DNA of 64,000 nt from assembly GCA_016192035.1 (NCBI GenBank), contig JACPUW010000044.1:1-64000 (forward strand), read 5' to 3'. Numbering within the stretch: position 1 is the first letter of the stretch; each line of letters starts with the position of its first letter. The stretch is from Bacteroidota bacterium (GTDB taxonomy: Bacteria; Bacteroidota; Bacteroidia; CAILMK01; JACPUW01). Positions 57,835 to 64,000 of this stretch are shown one piece after another. A model generated the notes under the pieces. It was given only the letters and a program-made list of their open reading frames with translations. It was not told the origin of the DNA and searched no databases. A program made the translations under genes and the position numbers.

Positions 57835-59289
57835 AGCCTTGCCCAGGGTTTGGCTGAGCGATACGGGGGTCATGGCTTGGGCCGCCCCGGTGTCCATATA
57901 GCAATCGGCGGCGAGGCCGTGGAGGTACACGCCCACCTTCGATGCATCTGCGGGGTCAAGCCCCTGTGCCATTAACCCCGCAATCACGCCTGATAGTACG
58001 TCGCCGCTACCGGCCTTTGCCAATCCTGGATTGCCGGTTGTATTAAAATGTATGTGGCCATTGGGCTCAACCACTGCGGTATGCGCCCCTTTTAGCACCA
58101 ATATCAAGGTGTGCGCCCGTGCAAAGTTTCTGGCCTTTTGGTGTAGCTCTAGGGTGTTTTCCCAATGGCCCAAAAGCCTTTTCGCTTCACCCATATGCGG
58201 GGTGAGCACACTAAAGGGATGCAGGGTTTCAATAATATTGTTGTTGTCCGACAATACGTTAATGGCGTCGGCATCAACGACCATAGGTAGCTGGGCTTTT
58301 TTGATTATGTCTCTCATGCCGCTCAGGGCCAATTTGCTGGTTCCCATGCCTGGCCCTATGCAATGCACCATTGAGCCCAAATCATCCTCAGGCGCGGCCA
58401 GCATCATGCCCGGCCAACTAATGTTTATATCAATGGGTTCAGGGCTAATGACATACACTTTTCCTGCGCCCATGTGTTGTGCTGAAATGGCCGCCAGGAC
58501 CGCTGCGCCATGGGTCTTCCAGTGGCCAAGTAGTACGCCAACCTTTCCGTACTGTCCCTTATGTGAAAACTTGGGCCTGGAAGGCATAAGTGCCGCCAAT
58601 TCTTCCTTTTCCAGCATGTGTTCGCCTGCGGGCGCCGTATGAATGTACTCCTTGTCAAGGCCTATGTCTATAACGCGAAAATTGCCGATTAAACCCTCAT
58701 GCTCAGGATAAAAAAAGGCCAATTTGGGTGATTGAAAAGTGAGTGCCCAGTCTGCCGGTATCACGGGGGCTCCCGGTGTTATTGGCCTATGGGCCAACAT
58801 CCCCGAAGGGATATCGATGGCCAGGGTATAGGGCCTAATTTTTTTGACCATCTGCACAAGTCCTGCAAAGGGCTCTGTCAAAGATCCGCGTAAACCAGAG
58901 CCAAATAGGCCATCAATTAGAGAGGCCGAGGCAAGGAAGGGAACATGGCCTTCCATGTCGCCCATTTCAGAAATCCAAATGATTGGAATAGCACTTGGCA
59001 ACCGTTCCAGGTTGGTTTTGCAGTCGGGTGAAAGGTGCCTGCCAAAGCAAGCCATAAATACCTTTGTTTCCACCCCATGTAGGTGTAGTAACCTGGCAAT
59101 TGCCAAGGCATCGCCTCCATTATTGCCAAACCCGGACAAGACGGCTACCGGGCCTGAGGGCAAGTATGGCCATGCGGCCTCTAACCAGCGATGGGCTGCC
59201 CGTTCCATTAAGTCCAAAGAAGAGATGGGCTCACGACTTATGGTATGCATATCGGCTTGACGCTGTTGTTCTTGACTTAATATTTTCAC
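57811..59289 (-). CDS. nnr: Bifunctional NAD(P)H-hydrate epimerase / ADP-dependent dehydratase
   Basis: Repairs hydrated NADH/NADPH. 492 aa. N-terminal epimerase domain about 1-210 (DLMERAAHRWLEAA, VLSGFGNNGGDALAIARLL, IDIPSGML). C-terminal dehydratase, ribokinase-like, about 225-490 (PRFSHK-type PKFSHKGQYG, VDADAINVLS, LTPHMGEAKRLLG, GNPGLAKAGSGDVLSGVIAGLMAQG). Both halves appear intact. The start is GTG at 59289. It overlaps the exporter gene tail-to-tail by 24 bp. Confidence 0.93.
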   Translation of the reverse strand: MKILSQEQQRQADMHTISREPISSLDLMERAAHRWLEAAWPYLPSGPVAVLSGFGNNGGDALAIARLLHLHGVETKVFMACFGRHLSPDCKTNLERLPSAIPIIWISEMGDMEGHVPFLASASLIDGLFGSGLRGSLTEPFAGLVQMVKKIRPYTLAIDIPSGMLAHRPITPGAPVIPADWALTFQSPKLAFFYPEHEGLIGNFRVIDIGLDKEYIHTAPAGEHMLEKEELAALMPSRPKFSHKGQYGKVGVLLGHWKTHGAAVLAAISAQHMGAGKVYVISPEPIDINISWPGMMLAAPEDDLGSMVHCIGPGMGTSKLALSGMRDIIKKAQLPMVVDADAINVLSDNNNIIETLHPFSVLTPHMGEAKRLLGHWENTLELHQKARNFARAHTLILVLKGAHTAVVEPNGHIHFNTTGNPGLAKAGSGDVLSGVIAGLMAQGLDPADASKVGVYLHGLAADCYMDTGAAQAMTPVSLSQTLGKALQVLIGT

Positions 59290-59298
59290 TTTTCTGCC

Positions 59299-59778
59299 TT
59301 AATTAGAGTGTGCTTCTATAAAGTGTACTAGTGCTGCGGGGAATGCCTTTTTGGTGAGGACTACCAAAAGGTAATAGCTGAGGACAAAAAATGCCAAACC
59401 CAAGAGGGCTGCCAGCTTTGGGACTACCAAGTAGAAAAGTATGGACATGACAACAGCCCTTGACGCTGCAATGGCAACGCCCCGGTTCAAATTACCAGAT
59501 AATGTTACGGTTAGCTGGTCGCCGGTCAATTCACAATACACATCGCCCGCACCAAATGCCCGCACAAAATTTTGCCCCCTATGGACCTTTGTCCTTATCA
59601 ATCTATTCCTGAATTTCGCGCCAGTATTTATCCTTTCACAGGATGAAGGGTATTGTTTTTCTATGAATTGATATGCCAATTTGCTGAATTGATCTAAATC
59701 ATTGGATACATAGGGCCTCTTGTGAAACACTATGCGGCCTTTGAATCGGGGTAAGTAGGTGGTCAGATACTGCTTCAT
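59299..59778 (-). CDS. Hypothetical membrane protein
   Basis: 159 aa, not recognised. About 100 soluble residues rich in Arg/Lys and Phe/Tyr (QYLTTYLPRFKGRIVFHKRP) and a strand pair VYCELTGDQLTVTLSGN are followed by two hydrophobic helices (AVVMSILFYLVVPKLAALL and FFVLSYYLLVVL). No Cys and no signal peptide. It is 9 bp upstream of nnr on the same strand and starts 194 bp from gldL on the other. Whether it belongs with either is unknown. Confidence 0.6.
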   Translation of the reverse strand: MKQYLTTYLPRFKGRIVFHKRPYVSNDLDQFSKLAYQFIEKQYPSSCERINTGAKFRNRLIRTKVHRGQNFVRAFGAGDVYCELTGDQLTVTLSGNLNRGVAIAASRAVVMSILFYLVVPKLAALLGLAFFVLSYYLLVVLTKKAFPAALVHFIEAHSN

Positions 59779-59971
59779 TATTCCAAATTAGGGAAAGTGA
59801 GGTATGGGACGAAATGTGTGGCAGTGAATGTGGTAAATGTCATAAATAGCTGACAATAAATAGAAAGCGGGGCTAATAACATGAAAGCCTACATCCATTG
59901 GGGCACTAAGGTAACCACGGGCTGGGCAGGGCATAGTTGTTGACCGACCACCCCGCCTAACTAGCGATTAT

Positions 59972-60508
59972 ATGCCAAAAAATAGAAAGGGTAGTTTCGA
60001 TTACCTCAACTTTGCTTATGGACTCGGTGCCGCTATTGTGATAGTGGGTGCCATGTTCAAGTTCTTAGGCTGGGAATATGCCAACGAAATGTTTTTGATA
60101 GGGTTAACTACCGAAGCTGTCATTTTTTTAATAAGCGGGGTTGAATTCAAGACCCCCGACAACACGCTTCATTGGGAGAGGGTTTTTCCACAATTAGACC
60201 CAAAGTACCGGGGAGAGATGGCCAAGATGGACTTGGCAGAGATACAGAACGTGTATTTTAAAAACACTGAACAACTGGCGGGAAATATCAATGCCTTTAG
60301 CGACTCTTTGGAGCGGCTGAACGAAAGTATTACTAGATTGGGGCTGGATGTACAGCGCATTGGAACAAGTATTGACAAAATAGAGCATGCCTCGGTGAGG
60401 TATGAGCAAGAATTGAATACGTTAAGTGATAAAATGAATAAGCTCAACGCTTTCTATAACTCCGTGCAATTGGTGCGCGGGGGAAATGATGGCGTTGTGC
60501 ACATGTAA
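59972..60508 (+). CDS. gldL: GldL homologue, proton-channel subunit of a GldLM motor
   Basis: 178 aa, a little shorter than canonical GldL. Two membrane helices: FAYGLGAAIVIVGAMFKFLG and EMFLIGLTTEAVIFLISG. The residues I recall as key in Flavobacterium GldL (Tyr13, Lys27, Glu49) have counterparts Tyr16, Lys30 and Glu48, so proton use is likely intact. The cytoplasmic tail keeps HWERVFPQL and a coiled coil ending LSDKMNKLNAFYNSV but is truncated in the middle. The family's H-W-P-G turn between the helices reads L-G-W-E-Y-A-N. It starts a three-gene set with gldM 10 bp on. gldK is not upstream; the neighbour runs the other way. Confidence 0.88.
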   Translation: MPKNRKGSFDYLNFAYGLGAAIVIVGAMFKFLGWEYANEMFLIGLTTEAVIFLISGVEFKTPDNTLHWERVFPQLDPKYRGEMAKMDLAEIQNVYFKNTEQLAGNINAFSDSLERLNESITRLGLDVQRIGTSIDKIEHASVRYEQELNTLSDKMNKLNAFYNSVQLVRGGNDGVVHM

Positions 60509-60518
60509 ACCGCCGTGA

Positions 60519-62096
60519 ATGAGTGTAGGAAATTCAAATAGCCAAAAACTGCGTCAAAAGGCCATTGGCCTTCTGTACCTGCTGTTTATAGCCTTGGTTT
60601 TCATCTATGTGCCTTCTGATTTTCTCGACTCAATCAATGAGACCAACCGTTCACTCGAAAAAACATCCCTGGAACTTTCTGGGCTCAAATCAGGCAAGTT
60701 TATCATGTTTGAAAAGGAGGGGTTTGATTTAAGTATCAACAACCTAACGGATAGCTTTAAGTATCGGTTTATTTCTCAAGTGAGCGACACGGCCTATAAC
60801 CGGATAGCACGCATAAAGCAATTCTTGATAAATGAAACCGGAGGGTACAATGAGTTTGGCTACCCTAAAAAGAGCAAGGAATTTGACATTACCGACCACC
60901 TAATGCTCAACTCTAACAGGGCTACCAACTTAAAAAAGTCCATCTTGGAGTTTAAAAATAACATCAGGCCCTATTTGAGTGATGGGCAGGAATCCATACT
61001 CGATTCTATCTTGGTGATCAAAGAAAATGTGGTGGCATCAAATGGCAAAGCCATAGCCTGGGAAAAATTCTATTTCAAGAAAGCGCCACTCAGTGTCACC
61101 CAAATGATGCTTTCCAAATTTCAATCTGAGGTCCGATTGATTGAATATCTGATTCTTGATAAATACGAGCGCGACTTTCTGCACGATATTTTCATTCGCT
61201 CAGGACTTGCCCAAGCCAAGAAACTCGATGGTGATGCAAGTGAAGAATCAAACCTGGTGTTAAAAAAAGCCAAACCCTACTTTATGGTTGGCGAGGAAGT
61301 GGTATTGGAACCTGAAATAGAAGGGGTGGAGCGTGATGCCATTACATCAGCCAACCTCACGGCCGAATACCGGGTTGGCGATGTGGTAGAGCAAGCCCAA
61401 ATAAGCACAGATGGCCTTATCCGCTTTGTGCCGAAAGTGAGCGGAGATTACGAGGTGATGGCAACTTTTGAAGGCAAGGAAAGCGTAAATGTCGCTATTT
61501 CAGTATTTAACCCTAAACCAATCATCAACCGGGAAGAATTGGAAGCCCTATTCCTGGATGTGCGCAACCCCCTGCGTATAGAAGCCGACAACCTAGACCC
61601 CGCAAGCCTGGAAGTAAGCAGCACCATGGGCCAAATAAGAAAGATCAATGACCTGTACTATATCAAGTTTGACAAACCAGGCGAGGTAACCATACATGTA
61701 GATGCCACCATTGATGGCAAGAAAGTGCATATCAACAGCCGAAAATTCCTGGTAAAGGAACTGCCAATACCTTATGCATCACTCAACTCAATGAGGAGCG
61801 GAGAAATTCTCGAAGCCCATATGCGGCTCCAACGCAAGCTCATGGTGAAATCTGAAGTATATGAAACCGATAACTTTTACAATGTCAAGGAATTCAGGAT
61901 TACCAGGATTTCTGGCGATGGATATGAGGTAAACCAACTCCCTGCCATGAACAAAACGGCCAATTTTGGCCCTCACGCCATAGAAATGGTGAGAAAGGCA
62001 AGCAAAGGCGACCTCTTTGTTTTTGATGAAATAGTGGTGGTGGGTGCCAATGGTAAAGAACACGAACTACAGGCCCTGGCCTTTAAGATAATTTAA
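60519..62096 (+). CDS. gldM: GldM homologue, rotor subunit with periplasmic domains
   Basis: 525 aa. One N-terminal helix with the basic start KLRQKAIGLLYLLFIALVFIYV followed by P-S-D-F-L-D-S-I-N-E-T-N, which matches the GldM helix that sits inside the GldL pentamer (Arg12 corresponds to the conserved Arg). The periplasmic part is a row of four domains; the last has LPIPYASLNSMRSGEILEAH, FYNVKEFRITRI and GDLFVFDEIVVVGANGKEHEL, the D4 pattern. In T9SS this arm contacts the GldK/N ring. Its TAA overlaps the ATG of the next gene (TAATG). gldN does not follow. Confidence 0.88.
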   Translation: MSVGNSNSQKLRQKAIGLLYLLFIALVFIYVPSDFLDSINETNRSLEKTSLELSGLKSGKFIMFEKEGFDLSINNLTDSFKYRFISQVSDTAYNRIARIKQFLINETGGYNEFGYPKKSKEFDITDHLMLNSNRATNLKKSILEFKNNIRPYLSDGQESILDSILVIKENVVASNGKAIAWEKFYFKKAPLSVTQMMLSKFQSEVRLIEYLILDKYERDFLHDIFIRSGLAQAKKLDGDASEESNLVLKKAKPYFMVGEEVVLEPEIEGVERDAITSANLTAEYRVGDVVEQAQISTDGLIRFVPKVSGDYEVMATFEGKESVNVAISVFNPKPIINREELEALFLDVRNPLRIEADNLDPASLEVSSTMGQIRKINDLYYIKFDKPGEVTIHVDATIDGKKVHINSRKFLVKELPIPYASLNSMRSGEILEAHMRLQRKLMVKSEVYETDNFYNVKEFRITRISGDGYEVNQLPAMNKTANFGPHAIEMVRKASKGDLFVFDEIVVVGANGKEHELQALAFKII

Positions 62097-64000
62097 TGAA
62101 TAGGACAACAACAATATGGATTATAGCCGCGCTGGCTTCCGTCTGGTGGTTGCCGGCCCAAGGCCAGCAACTCCTGCCCGTGGTGGTGAACAACGACCTA
62201 AACCTGGCCAAGGGCACCTACTTGGCCGACCGCAATATCCTGATAGGCCCTGAAGCCGTGCTGCGCTTGGCACCAGGCAGTAAAGTTCTCTTGGCCCCCG
62301 GTGTAATTATCCGGGTGGAAGGAGGCATGGTCATAGAGGGAACCGAAAGCGAATTTGCCGAGATTACCAGCCAGGATCCGGCCCGGCTTGGTAAGGGCAT
62401 CATGGTTACCGGCATATCGGCCAAAGAAATTGTTTTTCACAAAGTGCGCATTCACCAAATAGAAATGCCGCTGGAATTTGGGCATGACTGGCACCGCCCA
62501 CTGGTATCCATTACCGGCAGTGAATTTAAGGACAACGTATCCTACACAACGGGCATTTTCGTTCGGGTCCCTGAAAACATTGAGGTTACCGGCAATTGCC
62601 ATTTCCGTATGGTGGGCAATTCGTACATCAACAACATAGGCGGCATATACATAGAAAACATAGACCAGGCCAACTTTCAGGTGACCGTGGGCCGAAATTT
62701 CGTATATGGAAACCGGGCTTATGGCGCAGGCTTGGAGGGCATGCTTACCTCCCCGTTTTTCTTTAGGAGCGATTTTGAAGATGCCAATAAAAATTTCGTG
62801 CTCAAGGACAATGTGTTTGATGAAAACTTTATCCTAGATTCTGAGTTTGATACGGTAATTCACGAAGTTAACGTGGGCGTGGCAGGCAATGCTTCAAAGG
62901 TTTCCATTCCCTTCAACTACTTTGGTCAAGAAAGCCTGGAACAAAAAACAAAGAAGATGGACCACTTTAGCAACAATGGAAGTGCGCCTTTTCTAAACAT
63001 TGTGCCTGAGCTTTCATCCCCTCCACAAGATATGCCACCCACGGTAACCTCGGTCATGCTCAATGGTCAGCCAATTATGCCCAGCCCCGATTTCATATTT
63101 GAGCCACAACCCGAAATAGAACTGGCATTGGTGTTTGCCGATGAGGTGGAAATAGCCAATTCATCCCCGCAGGTACGGTTTACTGCCTATGATGAAGAAA
63201 CCGAAACGGAAGTAAGCGGCGTGTTGAGTACCAGTGTTACCTGGACCGATGCCAGGACAGCCGTGTTCCGGAGCAAAGACATTCTCCTTTCCAAAGTGAA
63301 GCGTGTGTTTTTCACCTTTACCGGCATAGTAAGCAAATCGCAGTTCAGCGTTCCTGCTTTCTATCTGGGTGAAAATGGCTACAAACGCTTTATTGCCAAG
63401 AATAAAGCCGCAATCCTTGAAAATAAGGCCCGTTTTGCAGCTAGGGGAGGGGGGCCAGGGGGCACCGAAGGAAATTCACCAATAGACCCAGCGTTGATTA
63501 AGCAACTAATTGAACGACAGGACTCACTGGAAAAACTCTTGGAAGACCTCAAATCAAACGAAAGCAAGAACTACAAGGACATAATGGATGAAGCCGAAAA
63601 GCAAATCACTTTTGGCAGGTATTTCAAGGGGTCTTATGAGTTTGGGGCATTTGTTGGTACGGCATCATACTTTGGCGACCTAACCGGCAACGTGAATTTT
63701 GTGGATCCAGAAGACGTGGACTGGGCCTTTGGCCTCATAGCCAAATATAATTTTACCGAAAGGGTGACCCTAAGTGCCGGTTTGATTCAAGGGAAGCTCT
63801 CTGGCAATGAAAGCGACAACTTTAGGGGATCTCCATACCAAGACAGGGGGTTTGAATTCTACTCACCACTTACCGAAATCAACCTAAACCTAGAGTTTAA
63901 CCTCAATAAACTGGGCTTTGGCAACCAAGGAAGGTTTACCCCTGCGCTTTCCCTGGGTGTGTGCGGGTTTAGGTACCACCCCAAAACCCTATATACTTTT
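62096..64000 (+). CDS. Exported beta-helix/Ig-like/coiled-coil protein fused to a PorG-like barrel, 3' partial
   Basis: 635 codons seen, open to the window end; no stop in frame. Signal peptide about residues 1-24 (ASVWWLPAQGQ). Residues about 25-290 are short repeated strands with right-handed beta-helix rhythm (VLRLAPGSKVLLAPGVIIRV, EGGMVIEGT, SYINNIGGIYIENI). Residues about 305-425 look Ig-like (SVMLNGQPIMPSPDFIFEPQP). About 445-500 is Gly-rich then a coiled coil (LIERQDSLEKLLEDLK). From 505 the protein reads as the DUF6089/PorG-like barrel (GAFVGTASYFGDLTG, KYNFTERVTLSAGLIQG, LSLGVCGFRYHPKTLYT), like the genes at 8586-11152, and is cut by the window end. It would link the motor to the outer membrane. 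Confidence 0.85.
   Translation, partial: MNRTTTIWIIAALASVWWLPAQGQQLLPVVVNNDLNLAKGTYLADRNILIGPEAVLRLAPGSKVLLAPGVIIRVEGGMVIEGTESEFAEITSQDPARLGKGIMVTGISAKEIVFHKVRIHQIEMPLEFGHDWHRPLVSITGSEFKDNVSYTTGIFVRVPENIEVTGNCHFRMVGNSYINNIGGIYIENIDQANFQVTVGRNFVYGNRAYGAGLEGMLTSPFFFRSDFEDANKNFVLKDNVFDENFILDSEFDTVIHEVNVGVAGNASKVSIPFNYFGQESLEQKTKKMDHFSNNGSAPFLNIVPELSSPPQDMPPTVTSVMLNGQPIMPSPDFIFEPQPEIELALVFADEVEIANSSPQVRFTAYDEETETEVSGVLSTSVTWTDARTAVFRSKDILLSKVKRVFFTFTGIVSKSQFSVPAFYLGENGYKRFIAKNKAAILENKARFAARGGGPGGTEGNSPIDPALIKQLIERQDSLEKLLEDLKSNESKNYKDIMDEAEKQITFGRYFKGSYEFGAFVGTASYFGDLTGNVNFVDPEDVDWAFGLIAKYNFTERVTLSAGLIQGKLSGNESDNFRGSPYQDRGFEFYSPLTEINLNLEFNLNKLGFGNQGRFTPALSLGVCGFRYHPKTLYTF

Noticed and set aside
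59779-59971. Small RNA or riboswitch before gldL
   Set aside because: No convincing stem-loop set or terminator; no clear promoter either. I see nothing to annotate in these 193 bp.

Overview
The window comes from a Bacteroidota chromosome, most likely a cytophagal or related gliding-type lineage. The evidence is a type IX secretion (T9SS) sorting domain at the left edge, GldL and GldM at the right edge, several PorG-like (DUF6089) outer-membrane proteins, paired DUF1573 proteins, a MurF-Alr fusion, a mitochondrial-type citrate synthase, and many TAnnTTTG -7 boxes of the Bacteroidota sigma factor in front of genes. GTG and TTG starts are common, often at stop/start overlaps. I see no rRNA, insertion sequence, prophage or CRISPR; most of the window is ordinary core chromosome.

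Layout. 1-4.8 kb: end of a T9SS-exported protein, peroxiredoxin, DUF1801 protein, acyl-CoA dehydrogenase, citrate synthase, a lipoprotein. 4.9-8.6 kb: a TIGR03032 protein, three tandem paralogous small lipoproteins separated by two near-identical 336-bp spacers, and an MBL-fold hydrolase. 8.6-15.7 kb, minus strand: a ten-gene run gdhA-yqeY-cvpA-pabA-CBS protein-nadK followed by three PorG-like barrel genes. 15.8-21.3 kb: a membrane vWA-like protein translationally coupled to a very large exported propeller/barrel protein. 21.3-25.8 kb, minus strand: pdhA-TPR-ribH and lipB-exonuclease-sirtuin. 25.9-26.3 kb: tRNA-Asp and tRNA-Asn with terminators. 26.4-31.8 kb: sugar kinase, MscS channel, NtrC-type regulator, rhomboid protease, phosphoesterase. 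31.8-48.7 kb: mostly minus-strand housekeeping genes (two DUF1573 proteins, rsmI, murF-alr, pfkA, an ABC exporter, truA, thiolase, DNA glycosylase, comB, gcvT, a degenerate arginase-fold protein). 48.8-53.5 kb: an epimerase, uvrB, then seven perfect-period 28-bp repeats leading into a SatD-family/DUF3307 gene pair. 53.5-59.8 kb: lolC/E-type permease, methyltransferase, rbfA, an MsbA-like exporter, nnr and an unknown membrane protein.

59.97-64.0 kb: gldL, gldM and, with a TAATG overlap, a long exported protein that runs off the window. It combines a beta-helix-like N-terminus, an Ig-like region, a coiled coil and a C-terminal PorG-like barrel domain. GldLM is the proton-driven motor of T9SS and gliding. 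The usual partners gldK and gldN do not flank it here, and a PorG-domain fusion takes the downstream place. This is the best candidate for an undescribed system.

The second candidate is the SatD/DUF3307 operon: a possible cyclase-fold regulator with a C-terminal helix-turn-helix, a seven-helix membrane partner with intramembrane His/Asp residues, and an upstream array of seven evenly spaced inverted repeats that looks like a multi-site operator. All functional statements are read from sequence motifs and memory of the families; no search was run.
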